A DNA stretch of 64,000 bases, from assembly GCA_944326355.1 (NCBI GenBank), contig CALVDO010000003.1:1-64000 (forward strand), written 5' to 3'. Every line of letters starts with the position of its first letter. Position 1 is the stretch's first letter. Position numbers and translations under genes: made by a program. This stretch comes from an uncultured Bacteroidales bacterium (GTDB taxonomy: Bacteria > Bacteroidota > Bacteroidia > Bacteroidales > UBA932). The notes beneath the pieces are model-generated. The model worked only from the letters and a program-made list of their open reading frames with translations. It was not told the origin of the DNA and did no database searches. Below are positions 26,866 to 36,393 of the stretch, piece by piece.

Positions 26866-26908
26866 CTGACTGTCGTGACTTGTCTGTGAAACCTGCAGGC
26901 ATAAAATA

Positions 26909-26930
26909 AGGGGACGTTTTTCCGTCCCCT
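26909..26930 (-). promoter_or_regulatory. Terminator-like hairpin in the rimP-nusA-infB leader
   Basis: On the minus strand AGGGGACG (26930-26923) pairs with CGTCCCCT (26916-26909) around a 6-nt A-rich loop, followed at once by TTATTTTAT. It lies about 13 nt after the predicted transcription start and 44 nt before the rimP ATG. This has the form of an intrinsic terminator inside the leader, so attenuation of the operon is plausible (inference). Confidence 0.5.
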
Positions 26931-26948
26931 GAAATCATGCTCACGGCG

Positions 26949-26978
26949 CAAATGTACGAATATTTTTTCAATAACAAA
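26949..26978 (-). promoter_or_regulatory. Predicted promoter of rimP-nusA-infB
   Basis: On the minus strand, TTTG (26978-26975), 18 nt and TACATTTG (26956-26949) match the Bacteroidetes -33/-7 consensus. The transcript would start near 26943, giving a leader of about 78 nt that includes the hairpin at 26909-26930. Confidence 0.6.
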
Positions 26979-27073
26979 AAAATTGCGTTAATTTCATTAA
27001 TACGGACAAAAGTATTTACTTTGTGATTTTTTTGAAATTGTCGCAAGACGTGAAATGAACATAAACCGAGACC

Positions 27074-28069
27074 ATGAAGTTTAAAGCAAGAGAGATAGCG
27101 GAGATTCTGGAGGGGACCGTGGAGGGAAATCCGGATGTTGAGATCTCCACGTTCGCGAGAATAGAGAACGGCAAGCCCGGCTCAATCTGCTTTTTCGCCA
27201 ATCCCAAATATGAGCATTATGTCTATGGCTGCAAAGCGGACATCATAATAGTGAACGCCGGCTTCGTGCCGCAGAAGCCTGTCTCCGCCACATTGATACG
27301 GGTGGAGGACGCCTATGCCGCAGTAGCGAAGCTCCTTGAGCATGTCACCGCCCAGAAAAGGTCGTTCAAGAGGCACAGGGGGCTGATGAGCAGGCGTCAT
27401 TTCTCCACCCGCCTCGGCCGGAAGGTATATCTCGGCGACTTCAGCTATGTGGGCAGACGCACGGTTGTGGGGGACTACACCAGGATATGCGAGAATGTCT
27501 TTATCGGGGATGACGTGAAGATCGGCTCCCGATGCATAATCTATCCCGGCGTCCGCATCTATTCCGGAATGGAGATCGGCAACGACGTCATCATCCACGC
27601 CAATGCCGTTATCGGCGCTGACGGCTTCGGCTTCGCCCCTCTCGAGGACGGCACCTATAAAAAGATCCAGCACACGGGCAACGTCATCATCTGCGACAAT
27701 GTGGAGATCGGCGCCAACACCACCATAGACAAGTCCCAGATCGGCTCAACCATAATAGGCAGGGGCGTCAAGATAGACAATCTGTGTCAGATAGCCCACA
27801 ATGTGGAGATAGGTGAGAATACGGTCATCGCCGCTCAGAGCGGGATTGCCGGATCCACCAAGATAGGAAAGCACTGCGTCCTCGGCGGTCAGGTAGGTGT
27901 CGCCGGACATATAACGATAGCGGACAACACCTCTTTCGGGGCACAGTCAGGTGTGCTCGGCAGCGTCAGAAAGGAGGGGCAGGCCTTCCTCGGCACTCCG
28001 GCCATACCTTATAAGGACTATCTGAAAAGCTATGCCATATTCAAGCGTGCCGCGTCTGAAAAAAAGTAG
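27074..28069 (+). CDS. lpxD: UDP-3-O-acylglucosamine N-acyltransferase
   Basis: LpxD adds the N-linked 3-hydroxyacyl chain to UDP-3-O-acyl-glucosamine in lipid A synthesis. The 331 residues begin with the uridine-binding domain ([20 protein letters not shown], then ICFFANPKY), then a left-handed beta-helix of hexapeptide repeats with the catalytic His in [15 protein letters not shown] and a further His in [17 protein letters not shown]-terminal helices end the protein ([16 protein letters not shown]). It leads the plus-strand lipid A cluster and is divergent from rimP. Confidence 0.95.
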   Translation: MKFKAREIAEILEGTVEGNPDVEISTFARIENGKPGSICFFANPKYEHYVYGCKADIIIVNAGFVPQKPVSATLIRVEDAYAAVAKLLEHVTAQKRSFKRHRGLMSRRHFSTRLGRKVYLGDFSYVGRRTVVGDYTRICENVFIGDDVKIGSRCIIYPGVRIYSGMEIGNDVIIHANAVIGADGFGFAPLEDGTYKKIQHTGNVIICDNVEIGANTTIDKSQIGSTIIGRGVKIDNLCQIAHNVEIGENTVIAAQSGIAGSTKIGKHCVLGGQVGVAGHITIADNTSFGAQSGVLGSVRKEGQAFLGTPAIPYKDYLKSYAIFKRAASEKK

Positions 28070-28117
28070 CATAGAACCATTTTTTGTTTATCTTTGCGTT
28101 TCGAATTGAGTTAGAGA

Positions 28118-29041
28118 ATGATAAAGACAATGCAACAGACGGTAGGGGCGAGCTTCAGCGTCGGGGGAAAGGGTCTGCATACTGGTAAAGTGTCGAATCT
28201 TACCGTGAAACCTGCTCCGGAAGATTCCGGAATAAGGTTCATGAGGAAGGACATCGGAGAAGACGCGGTCATCGAGGCTGTCGCCGAGAACGTGTCGGGC
28301 ACTGCCAGATGCACGACGATAACGAACGGCTCGTTTTCCGTCGTCACCATAGAACATCTGCTGTCGGCCCTGACCGGTATGGGCATAGACAACGCTATCA
28401 TAGAACTTGACAATGAAGAGGTCCCGATACTCGACGGAAGCGCCAGACCCTATGTGGAGGCGATACGTGAAGTGGGGACTCTTGCGCAGTCCGCTCCGAG
28501 AAGATATGTCGAGGTGGACCGTGTGATAGAGATTTATGACGAGAAGAGCGGTTCAATGGTCAGGATCGAACCGGCCGACGCCGCATCCTATGACCTCAGG
28601 ATAGATTTCAATTCCCGTGTTCTCGGGATTCAGGATGCCCACTGGGATCCGTCCGTATCATACGCGGACGAAATCGGCATCTGCCGCACGTTCGTGTTTT
28701 TTCATGAGATAGAGCACCTTTTCAGGAACAATCTGATAAAGGGGGGAGATGTGGACAACGCAATTGTGATAGTCGAGCATCCGGTTGAGAAGGAGCAGCT
28801 TGACCATCTGTCGAAGCTTTTTGACGTCCCTTCCCTTGCGAGAAGCGAGAGCGGATACCTGAACAATCTCAGCCTGCACTTCGAAAACGAATGTGCAAGA
28901 CACAAGATGCTGGATCTCATCGGGGATCTGAGGCTTGTCGGAGGCTTCCTCAAGGCTAAGGTCACGGCGGTGAAGTCGGGCCATTCCATCAACACCAGAG
29001 CGGCCCGCGCGGTGCGGGATCTGCTTCTTGAAAGAAATTAA
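28118..29041 (+). CDS. lpxC: UDP-3-O-acyl-N-acetylglucosamine deacetylase (single-domain)
   Basis: LpxC is the zinc deacetylase that commits the pathway to lipid A. The protein (307 residues) has His80 in TIEHLLSAL, PILDGSARPY, ICRTFVFFHEIEHLFRNNL, His262 and Asp266 in RHKMLDLIGDLRLVGG, and the base His289 in KSGHSIN. These include the expected zinc ligands. In many Bacteroidetes LpxC is fused to a C-terminal FabZ dehydratase; here the frame stops at about E. coli LpxC length and lpxA starts 10 bp later, so there is no FabZ part. A TATCTTTG box (28089-28096) may give it its own promoter. Confidence 0.95.
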   Translation: MIKTMQQTVGASFSVGGKGLHTGKVSNLTVKPAPEDSGIRFMRKDIGEDAVIEAVAENVSGTARCTTITNGSFSVVTIEHLLSALTGMGIDNAIIELDNEEVPILDGSARPYVEAIREVGTLAQSAPRRYVEVDRVIEIYDEKSGSMVRIEPADAASYDLRIDFNSRVLGIQDAHWDPSVSYADEIGICRTFVFFHEIEHLFRNNLIKGGDVDNAIVIVEHPVEKEQLDHLSKLFDVPSLARSESGYLNNLSLHFENECARHKMLDLIGDLRLVGGFLKAKVTAVKSGHSINTRAARAVRDLLLERN

Positions 29042-29051
29042 TCACTGAATC

Positions 29052-29864
29052 ATGAATCAGATACATCCACTTGCAACCGTCCACCCGAACGCAAAGCTCG
29101 GAGACAATGTAGAGGTAGGACCTTATGCCTATATCGATGAATTTGTCGAGATCGGAGACGGCTGCAGAATCCTTCCGCATGCCACGATCTTCAATTATGT
29201 GAAGATGGGCCGAAACTGCAGCGTCTTCCCGGGCGCGGTGATCGGCGCCATCCCGCAGGATCTCAAGTTTGACGGAGAAGTGACTTATGTCGAGATCGGC
29301 GACAACGTGAACATCCGCGAGTGCGCCACCATCAACAGGGGCACAAAGGCCAGCGGCAAGGGTGTGACAAGGGTAGGCAGCAATACTCTCGTGATGTCGT
29401 ATGTGCACATAGCGCATGACTGCAGCGTGGGAGAGCACTGCATTCTCGTAAGCTACACCGGCATAGCCGGAGAGACCTGCGTAGACGACTGGGCCATCCT
29501 CGGCGGCGGCACGCTTTCCCACCAGTTTTCAAAGATCGGAAAGCACGCCATGGTCGGCGGCGGCTCTAAGGTCAACAAGGATGTGCCTCCGTATATCCTC
29601 TGTGGCCGCGACCCGCTCTCCTATGCGGGAGTCAATATCGTGGGACTCAGGAGAAGAGGCTTCTCTCCAGACCAGATTCGCGGCATAAAGGACATGTACG
29701 ACATCATCTACAATGCGGGCTTCAACTTCAGCGACGCCTGCGCCAAGATCGAGGCCGGTTTCCCTCAGTCGGAGGAAAGGGACACGATTCTGGAGTTCAT
29801 ACGCGGATCCAAGAGAGGTATCGTAAGAGGACCTTCCGGCAATTCCAAAGGAGAGATAGAATAG
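29052..29864 (+). CDS. lpxA: UDP-N-acetylglucosamine O-acyltransferase
   Basis: LpxA transfers 3-hydroxyacyl from ACP to UDP-GlcNAc, the first step of lipid A synthesis. The 270 residues start with IHPLATVHPNAKLGDNVEVG and run through hexapeptide repeats (AVIGAIPQDLKFDGE, with the substrate-binding QDLK). VMSYVHIAHDCSVGEHCIL carries the catalytic His. The C-terminal helical domain contains RGFSPDQIRGIKDMYDI. It completes lpxD-lpxC-lpxA; its stop codon overlaps the start of the WbqC-like gene. Confidence 0.95.
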   Translation: MNQIHPLATVHPNAKLGDNVEVGPYAYIDEFVEIGDGCRILPHATIFNYVKMGRNCSVFPGAVIGAIPQDLKFDGEVTYVEIGDNVNIRECATINRGTKASGKGVTRVGSNTLVMSYVHIAHDCSVGEHCILVSYTGIAGETCVDDWAILGGGTLSHQFSKIGKHAMVGGGSKVNKDVPPYILCGRDPLSYAGVNIVGLRRRGFSPDQIRGIKDMYDIIYNAGFNFSDACAKIEAGFPQSEERDTILEFIRGSKRGIVRGPSGNSKGEIE

Positions 29865-30595
29865 TGCCGGTCCTGCTCTCCGCAGCATATTTTCCGCCGA
29901 TGGAATATTTCGCCGCGATTGCGGCGGACTTCACCCTGTCGCCAGACGGGGTGAAGCCTTCTGTAGTATATATTGAAGGCAGCGAGAACTATCAGAAGCA
30001 GTCCTGGCGCAACAGATGCCGCTTTTATGCCGATTCCGGGCCGCAGTATCTGACCTTTCCGGTCGTTCATGAGGGCGGTACGCACAAACTGCCGATCAGG
30101 GACATCCGCGTGGACTACTCTTTGCCCTGGGTGCGGCAGCATCAGCGGGCGATAGTCTCCGCATACAGGATGTCGGCCTATTTCGAATACTATCAGGACG
30201 AGCTTTTCGCCGTCATGGATTCGATGCCGGAGACTCTCTTCGATCTGGACATTGCCATCATCAGATTCTTTCTTGAGAAGACCGGTATCCCGGCTGAGGT
30301 GAGAGTGACGGACTGCTATCGCAAGTCTGACGGCCTTTGCCAAGGCGCACCGTGGGACGGTCTTCCTTCAGCGTGGGGCGGCATCGTTGACCTGCGTGGG
30401 GTGATTCATCCCAAGAGGCCTAACGACATTCTCGGCCGGCTCGGACTTGAAAAGCCGTACTTCCAGGTCTTTTCCCGGAAACACGGCTTCTTCGGAGGCC
30501 TTTCGATAATGGATCTGCTCTTCAACGAAGGACCTGATTCCATCCTCTGGCTCAAACGACTGTCTTCTTCCGTCAGAAACGGAAGCCGATTGTGA
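29864..30595 (+). CDS. WbqC-like family protein
   Basis: The 243-residue protein matches the WbqC pattern: LLSAAYFPPMEYFAAI at the start, YIEGSENYQKQSWRNRCRFY, GPQYLTFPVV and IVDLRGVIHPKRPN near the end. WbqC-like proteins occur in glycan and lipopolysaccharide gene clusters; the reaction is not established. The start is GTG at 29864, sharing one base with the lpxA stop (TAGTG), so translation is probably coupled to lpxA. Its 3' end overlaps the convergent FadL-like gene by 23 bp. Being tied to lpxA suggests a role in envelope glycolipid assembly (inference). Confidence 0.8.
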   Translation: MPVLLSAAYFPPMEYFAAIAADFTLSPDGVKPSVVYIEGSENYQKQSWRNRCRFYADSGPQYLTFPVVHEGGTHKLPIRDIRVDYSLPWVRQHQRAIVSAYRMSAYFEYYQDELFAVMDSMPETLFDLDIAIIRFFLEKTGIPAEVRVTDCYRKSDGLCQGAPWDGLPSAWGGIVDLRGVIHPKRPNDILGRLGLEKPYFQVFSRKHGFFGGLSIMDLLFNEGPDSILWLKRLSSSVRNGSRL

Positions 30596-32234
30596 GAAGG
30601 ACGTTCCAGAGTGTCCTTCTCGTGCGGATCTCAGGCGTGGGAATGTCTGTGTTTACATACTGGTTCCACTCTGAGTCGTATGTGTAATATTCATACGGAT
30701 AGACGTATGTGTCGGCGTATTTCGTCATCCTTGCGGCAATGTCGGCGAAGAATGATCCCTTTGAGCTGTAGCCGAGTCCTAACGCCACGCTGTGCAGATT
30801 GCTGTGCTTGCTGTCTGTCCTTTCCCACAGATACTGATTCTCGTAGTCGATGTCCGACGGTATCGGCGAGGTGCTGAAATTGTAGCCTGCCCTGATAGCG
30901 AGAGCCTGAACCGGCTTCACTTCGACTCCAGCCCTCAGCTCATGAGAAGAGCCGAGCACTGTGCGTATGTCGCTGTTGACCGCCTCGAACGCGCTGTTGT
31001 CATTCGTCCCGATCTCTCTGAATCTTGCCGATCCATAGCTGCACATTTCGTAGTCCAGGCTTATGAGCCCTATGTTGCCGAAAGTATAGGCCGCTCCCAC
31101 ATTGAATCTGAACGGGGACACCAGTCCGTATCTGTATTCGCCGAGAGGACTGCTTTCGCTGCCGCTGTCAGAGTTGTAGCTGGTCTGCTCCGCAGAGAAT
31201 TGCCAGCTTTCCGAGATGGTGACAGCCGTAGGAGTCTGGACTGCCGCTCCGAGCCTGAGTCCTGCTACAGGCAGGACGATGACTCCGAACTTTCCATAGA
31301 CTCCCGTGCCTGTCGCATTGTATGAGTAGCTGTATCTTAGCGAGTTGAATCCGGTCTCGAAAAAGTCGGAGTCCTGGGACGTCTCACGTATGTAGTACTG
31401 ATGCCCGTAGTTGAGCGAAGTGATGCCGAGGTTCGCTCCTATGAACACTATGTCGGAAAAGTTCGCTCCGAAGTTGATCACATAGTCATATCTGCTTCCG
31501 GTCGTCCTTCTGGCGAAGGTCTGATCCAGCGGCCCGCCGACCCCGATGTCATAGTAGCTCTGGTCGCCGCTCAGCTCGGGATTTTCAGTGACACCGATGT
31601 ATTCGTTGGTCGGAGCCTGATCCTCTGGCTGTCCCGGCAGAGTCGGCACAAGGCCTATCATGTGGGACTGCAGTCCGATTATGGCCCTCCAGTCTCTCAC
31701 GGGAATCATGTCATAGGCATCCGTAGCCGCGAGTGCGTCCACTTCATAGCCGTTGGCGAGAGTCGCGATGGCTCCGGCAAGAGATGTCGTGCGGTTGGTC
31801 CCGGAGGCCACCATATCATTCTGGTAGCTGTCAGTCATGTTGGCCGTGAAGCCGAGCGCCCAGTTCTTGAGCCCGCTGTTCCTGTGGGTGTCGAAATTGA
31901 TGGAGAAGCCGAAGTTCGGCATCGCGAATCTCGTCATCCCGGTCCTCATGCTCTTTTCGAAACCGTCGCCGGATGTCCCTGTAGCCGTGTTGACGGATAT
32001 GCTGATCCCGGGAGTGACTGTCACCTGAGAATATCTCGCCACCGCAGATCCGGCCGGATTGATGGTGACGGCTCCAAGATCTCCCCCGAGCGCCGTGAAA
32101 GCGTTTCCCATGGCGACTGTCCTTGCCGTCCCCACATAATTGCTTCTGCTGAAATTGAGCGCGTCATACATCGTCTGCGCTCCCGCACTTGCCGTAAACC
32201 CCGCCAGCAAAAGTGTAATTGCCGTCTTTTTCAT
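30573..32234 (-). CDS. OmpP1/FadL-family outer membrane protein
   Basis: This is a 553-residue outer-membrane beta-barrel protein with a signal peptide (MKKTAITLLLAGFTASAGAQ). The N-terminal segment ARTVAMGNAFTALGGDLGAV then NPAG is the FadL/OmpP1 hallmark, where the plug region carries an NPA motif. Many amphipathic strands follow, and the protein ends WNVLLTIGFRF with a C-terminal Phe, as expected for the assembly signal. FadL relatives carry hydrophobic compounds across the outer membrane; in Bacteroidetes they are often called hemin or toluene transport proteins without proof. It is followed by no other gene on its strand except the convergent overlap with the WbqC-like gene. Confidence 0.8.
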   Translation of the reverse strand: MKKTAITLLLAGFTASAGAQTMYDALNFSRSNYVGTARTVAMGNAFTALGGDLGAVTINPAGSAVARYSQVTVTPGISISVNTATGTSGDGFEKSMRTGMTRFAMPNFGFSINFDTHRNSGLKNWALGFTANMTDSYQNDMVASGTNRTTSLAGAIATLANGYEVDALAATDAYDMIPVRDWRAIIGLQSHMIGLVPTLPGQPEDQAPTNEYIGVTENPELSGDQSYYDIGVGGPLDQTFARRTTGSRYDYVINFGANFSDIVFIGANLGITSLNYGHQYYIRETSQDSDFFETGFNSLRYSYSYNATGTGVYGKFGVIVLPVAGLRLGAAVQTPTAVTISESWQFSAEQTSYNSDSGSESSPLGEYRYGLVSPFRFNVGAAYTFGNIGLISLDYEMCSYGSARFREIGTNDNSAFEAVNSDIRTVLGSSHELRAGVEVKPVQALAIRAGYNFSTSPIPSDIDYENQYLWERTDSKHSNLHSVALGLGYSSKGSFFADIAARMTKYADTYVYPYEYYTYDSEWNQYVNTDIPTPEIRTRRTLWNVLLTIGFRF

Positions 32235-32292
32235 CTTGTTCTTTTTATGGTGTTAATGTCAATGCCGCCGCTGCTTCAGATGGCTGCCGGGA

Positions 32293-33588
32293 TCATCTTC
32301 TGTAGCTGCCGCCTCCGCCGCCTCTCGAACTGCCGCCGGAGCTCCTGCTGAATGAGGACGAGCCTGTCGACGAGCCTCTGAACGACGAGGATGAGCTTCT
32401 GTTGAAGGATGTCGAGCTGCTTCTGTTGAAAGATGACGATGAGCCTCTGTTGAAGGATGTCGAGCTGCCGCGTCCAAATGACGATGCTGCCGTTCCTCTG
32501 CCGTATGCTGTCCCGCTCGTCTGCCCGTCATAGGAAGAAGCCCCCCTGCTGTAGCGTGATGAGCCTGTGCCGTAATATCCGGATGCGGAGCCTGATGATG
32601 ACCCCGGCCGCCTGTAGCTGCTGACCGAAGATCTCACCGTGGACGTGCCGACAAATGAGGACGAGCCCGGAGCATAGCCTGCTGAGCCTCTCCTGAATGA
32701 TGTCCCGGCAGTGACGGCGCCTGAGACCGTCTTGGATGACGAACTTCTGCGGACTGAGGATATGCCGGAAGTGTATGTCTCCTTCTTGACAGGTGCGGAC
32801 GCGGCTGCGGAGCCCCTTCTGTAGGCCGATGCGGTGGCGCTTCCGGTCGTCTTGCCGGCTGATGCCGATGCTGAGCCTCTCGTGATGGCTGCCGAGCCTC
32901 TTCTGTATGTCCCTGCCGTGCCGGCCGCTCCGGAGCCTCTCGTCATGCCGGAAGAGCCTCTCTGGACATAGCTTCTGACAGTCGAAGTTCCCGAGCCCCT
33001 GTGCCCGTAATAGAAGCCCGGTCCGCCTCCCGGGGCGGGTGCATGATGTACATGGTGATGCCAGTGCGGATATGACGGACGCGGCGGACCCCAGAACCAC
33101 GGGTTGCCGAACCACGGATCCCAGAATGCCGGAGACCATCCCCAATACCACGGGCCTGCGTACCAGCTTCCCCAGTACCACGGGTCATACCAGCCTCCCC
33201 ACCAGCTTCCCCAATACCACGGATTCCAGGCCCATCCGGCGAATACTGTCGGATAGGCCGTATAATATACTTCCGTGAACGGGTCATCCGTAATGGTGAC
33301 TGTCGTATTGCCCGTTCCGCTGAACTTAATCACTGCGGATTTGTCCTCCGGTATCACCAGAGTGTCCTTGCCCTCTCCGAAAAGCAGCAGCTCCGTCTCC
33401 TGTGTCCTTGCCACGAGGTCGTCGATCTCCTTTTCTGCGGCTGCATCTCTCTCCCTGTCGACTTTCGGTTCAGCCCTGGTGTATATACCGTCCGTGTATC
33501 TCTGTCCTGAAGACGCATATTGTGCGGCCGTTCCGCATGATGTCACTGCCAGAACTGCCGACATCAGTATCACGAGTCTCTTTTTCAT
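32293..33588 (-). CDS. Low-complexity lipoprotein: Trp-rich core and Ser/Arg/Gly repeats
   Basis: The 431-residue lipoprotein starts MKKRLVILMSAVLAVTSC with Cys18 as the lipidation site. A charged helical region (40-65) and a beta-rich stretch (66-110) come first. Residues 119-167 then hold about 17 tryptophans plus many Tyr and Gly in repeats such as WYWGSW, followed by a His cluster (HWHHHVHH). The C-terminal 240 residues are Ser/Gly/Arg/Tyr repeats, including SFNRSSS several times. No family is certain; part resembles Bacteroidetes proteins described only as hypothetical. The start at 33588 begins the signal peptide; eight codons open upstream are less likely. Confidence 0.72.
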   Translation of the reverse strand: MKKRLVILMSAVLAVTSCGTAAQYASSGQRYTDGIYTRAEPKVDRERDAAAEKEIDDLVARTQETELLLFGEGKDTLVIPEDKSAVIKFSGTGNTTVTITDDPFTEVYYTAYPTVFAGWAWNPWYWGSWWGGWYDPWYWGSWYAGPWYWGWSPAFWDPWFGNPWFWGPPRPSYPHWHHHVHHAPAPGGGPGFYYGHRGSGTSTVRSYVQRGSSGMTRGSGAAGTAGTYRRGSAAITRGSASASAGKTTGSATASAYRRGSAAASAPVKKETYTSGISSVRRSSSSKTVSGAVTAGTSFRRGSAGYAPGSSSFVGTSTVRSSVSSYRRPGSSSGSASGYYGTGSSRYSRGASSYDGQTSGTAYGRGTAASSFGRGSSTSFNRGSSSSFNRSSSTSFNRSSSSSFRGSSTGSSSFSRSSGGSSRGGGGGSYRR

Positions 33589-33719
33589 ATATGAATCTCC
33601 CATTATTTCCAATAATTTCGTACCTTCGCACCCGGTGGATTTTCTGCAACATCCATACCTTTATGGACGCGAATCATTCGCAATGTTAAACATAAAATCA
33701 TATAAAAGCAAAAAATACG

Positions 33720-35198
33720 ATGGCTAAAGAAGTTACAAAGAGATCTGACAACTATTCCCAGTGGTATGACGATCTGGTGGTGAAGGCGGATCTGGCGGAG
33801 CGTTCCGCAGTGAGGGGATGTATGGTCATAAAGCCTTACGGCTATGCCATCTGGGAGAAGATGCATGACGTGCTGGACAAGATGTTCAAGGACACGGGAC
33901 ACGTCAACGCATATTTCCCTCTTTTCATTCCGAAGTCGTTTCTAAGCCGCGAGGCGGAGCATGTCGAGGGATTCGCGAAGGAGTGCGCTGTGGTCACGCA
34001 TCACAGGCTCATGACCAATCCTGACGGCCCCGGAGTGGTGGTCGACCCTTCAGCCAGACTTGAGGAGGAGCTTGTGGTCAGGCCTACTTCCGAGACCATC
34101 ATCTGGAATACCTACAAGAACTGGATCACCTCATGGAGGGATCTTCCTATCCTGTGCAACCAGTGGGCTAACGTGGTGCGCTGGGAGATGCGCACGAGGC
34201 TGTTCCTCCGTACTGCCGAATTCCTCTGGCAGGAGGGCCACACGGCCCATGCGACGAGAGAGGAGGCCGAAGCCGAGGCCATGAGGATGATCAATGTGTA
34301 TGCCGACTTCGCCCGCAACACTCTCGCCCTTCCGGTGGTGGTGGGACACAAGAGCCCGAACGAAAGATTTGCCGGAGCGCTTGACACGCTGTGTATCGAG
34401 GCCCTGATGCAGGACGGCAAGGCGCTTCAGGCCGGCACTTCGCATTTTCTCGGTCAGAACTTCGCGAAGGCCTTTGACGTGCAGTATACGAGCAGGGAAG
34501 GCAGGCAGGAATATGTGTGGGCCACTTCATGGGGCGTTTCGACACGTCTGATGGGAGCTCTCGTCATGGCGCACGGAGACGACAACGGACTGGTGCTGCC
34601 TCCTAAGCTCGCCCCGATTCAGGTGGTCATGGTGCCTATCTACAAGAGCGACGAGGAGAGAAATGCCATTCTCGGCAAGATGGATGAGCTAAAGAAGGAG
34701 CTTGAGGCTCACGGACATACTGTGAAGATTGACGACAGGGACACGCTCCGTCCTGGATTCAAGTTCGCGGAGTGGGAGCTCAAGGGCGTTCCGGTGCGCA
34801 TAGCCATCGGCCCGCGCGACCTGCAGAACGGACAGGTGGAGCTTGCCCGCAGGGACACGCTTGAGAAGATGTCGGTGCCTCAGGAAGGTCTCGGGCACAG
34901 GATTGAGGACCTGCTCGTGGAGATTCAGGATAACATTTATGCCAAGGCTCTGAAATTCAGGGACAGCAGCATCGTGAAAGTCGACACGTGGGATGAGTTC
35001 AAGGAAAAGATAGAAGAAGGCGGCTTCCTTCTCTGCCACTGGGACGGCACCACCGAGACCGAGGAGAGGATCAAGGAAGAGACGAAGGCGACCATCAGGT
35101 GCATACCTATCGACACTGCCGTCTGCGAGGAGGAGGGCAAGTGCGTCTATTCCGGCAGGCCTTCCGGCCGCAGGGTATTGTTCGCCCGCTCATATTAA
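33720..35198 (+). CDS. proS: Prolyl-tRNA synthetase (archaeal/eukaryotic-type)
   Basis: ProS charges tRNA-Pro. The 492 residues are of the short type lacking the bacterial editing insertion: [20 protein letters not shown] (motif 1), [34 protein letters not shown] (motif 2), [18 protein letters not shown] and [20 protein letters not shown] (motif 3). The anticodon-binding domain and a C-terminal zinc-type domain with [11 protein letters not shown] follow. It starts right after a divergent promoter region shared with the lipoprotein gene. Confidence 0.97.
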   Translation: MAKEVTKRSDNYSQWYDDLVVKADLAERSAVRGCMVIKPYGYAIWEKMHDVLDKMFKDTGHVNAYFPLFIPKSFLSREAEHVEGFAKECAVVTHHRLMTNPDGPGVVVDPSARLEEELVVRPTSETIIWNTYKNWITSWRDLPILCNQWANVVRWEMRTRLFLRTAEFLWQEGHTAHATREEAEAEAMRMINVYADFARNTLALPVVVGHKSPNERFAGALDTLCIEALMQDGKALQAGTSHFLGQNFAKAFDVQYTSREGRQEYVWATSWGVSTRLMGALVMAHGDDNGLVLPPKLAPIQVVMVPIYKSDEERNAILGKMDELKKELEAHGHTVKIDDRDTLRPGFKFAEWELKGVPVRIAIGPRDLQNGQVELARRDTLEKMSVPQEGLGHRIEDLLVEIQDNIYAKALKFRDSSIVKVDTWDEFKEKIEEGGFLLCHWDGTTETEERIKEETKATIRCIPIDTAVCEEEGKCVYSGRPSGRRVLFARSY

Positions 35199-35215
35199 CC
35201 CTTATTGACAGGATC

Positions 35216-36373
35216 ATGAAGAAAATCAGTCTCCTGCTGCCGGCTTTTTTGTGCCTGCAGCCGCTTCTGATGGCTCAGGAAGCGCTTTTGGACACGCAGA
35301 AGGTGGTCGCCGAGGCGGCTATGGCAATTGACAGCGCTCCCGAGCCGGAGAAGCCGGCGGAGCCTGTGGCGAAGTACTGGAAAAGTTCGCTGCAGACCAA
35401 GCTCGATCTGGGCCAGACCTCTCTGACCAACTGGGCGGCCGGAGGCTACAATACGGTGTCGCTTAAGACTTTCATCGACGCGAACGCCAATTACTCCAAG
35501 GATGAGATGTTCTGGAACAACAGGCTTCAGCTGGACTACGGCTTCCTCTATTCGGCTGACAAGCCTGTTCTTCAGAAGACTGACGACAGGATCTATCTCG
35601 AGAGCAAGTGGGGCTATCAGGCCACCAACAAGCTGTATTATTCTGCGGAGTTCAACTTCAAGTCACAGTTTTCCAACACCTACGATTTTCCGACCCCGAC
35701 CTCCAAGGCTGACGGCTCGACTTTGGGCCCGAATGAGGAGTACGGAGCGGCCGACTGGCGTGCCGCAAGAGTGCTCAAGTCCGGATTCCTGTCTCCTGCC
35801 TATACCAATCTCGCTCTCGGTCTTGACTATAAGCCGCTCAACTGGCTTACGGTCAACTTCGCGCCTTTGACGGGCGGTTTCGTCATCGTCAACGATCCGG
35901 AGCTGAGGCCTTCATATAGCCAGCCCCGCAAGAAGATCTATGAGGACACTGCCGATGCGGATCTGCCTCTGCTTACTGACGATGCGGGCAATCCGATTCT
36001 GGACGCTGCCGGAAACACACAGCTCGACTACCGGAAGATCTATCGCGGAGCCAAGTTCGAGTTCGGTGCCCAGCTCAAGGTGGACTTCAAGGTGAACGTG
36101 AATGACAATTTCGCATTCTCGTCCCAGGTCGTCCTCTTTTCGGACTATCTTGACAAGCCGCAGAATCTGAGGGTCAACTGGGACAACAGGATAGACTGGA
36201 AGCTGACGCGCTTCTTCTCCTTCACTTTCACGACCAATCTCATCTATGATGATGACGTCATGATCCAGACCCCGGAGGAGAAGACTGCGGGCTTGCCGGG
36301 CCGGCAGCGGATTCAGTTCAAGGAGTCGCTGTCCTTCGGCTTCGTCTATACCTTCGCTTCCAAGAATGCGTGA
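35216..36373 (+). CDS. DUF3078 outer membrane-associated protein
   Basis: The 385-residue protein has a signal peptide (MKKISLLLPAFLCLQPLL then MAQ), a Pro/Glu/Ala-rich segment (about 38-52) and then a DUF3078 barrel-like domain. Its opening, YWKSSLQTKLDLGQTSLTNW, then AAGGYNTVSLK, is the family signature, and many alternating strands follow, ending SLSFGFVYTF. DUF3078 proteins are predicted outer-membrane proteins of unknown function, typical of Bacteroidetes. The start at 35216 follows proS by 17 bp; the open frame upstream lies inside proS. Confidence 0.85.
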   Translation: MKKISLLLPAFLCLQPLLMAQEALLDTQKVVAEAAMAIDSAPEPEKPAEPVAKYWKSSLQTKLDLGQTSLTNWAAGGYNTVSLKTFIDANANYSKDEMFWNNRLQLDYGFLYSADKPVLQKTDDRIYLESKWGYQATNKLYYSAEFNFKSQFSNTYDFPTPTSKADGSTLGPNEEYGAADWRAARVLKSGFLSPAYTNLALGLDYKPLNWLTVNFAPLTGGFVIVNDPELRPSYSQPRKKIYEDTADADLPLLTDDAGNPILDAAGNTQLDYRKIYRGAKFEFGAQLKVDFKVNVNDNFAFSSQVVLFSDYLDKPQNLRVNWDNRIDWKLTRFFSFTFTTNLIYDDDVMIQTPEEKTAGLPGRQRIQFKESLSFGFVYTFASKNA

Positions 36374-36393
36374 ACATTCTGAATGTCTGAAAG

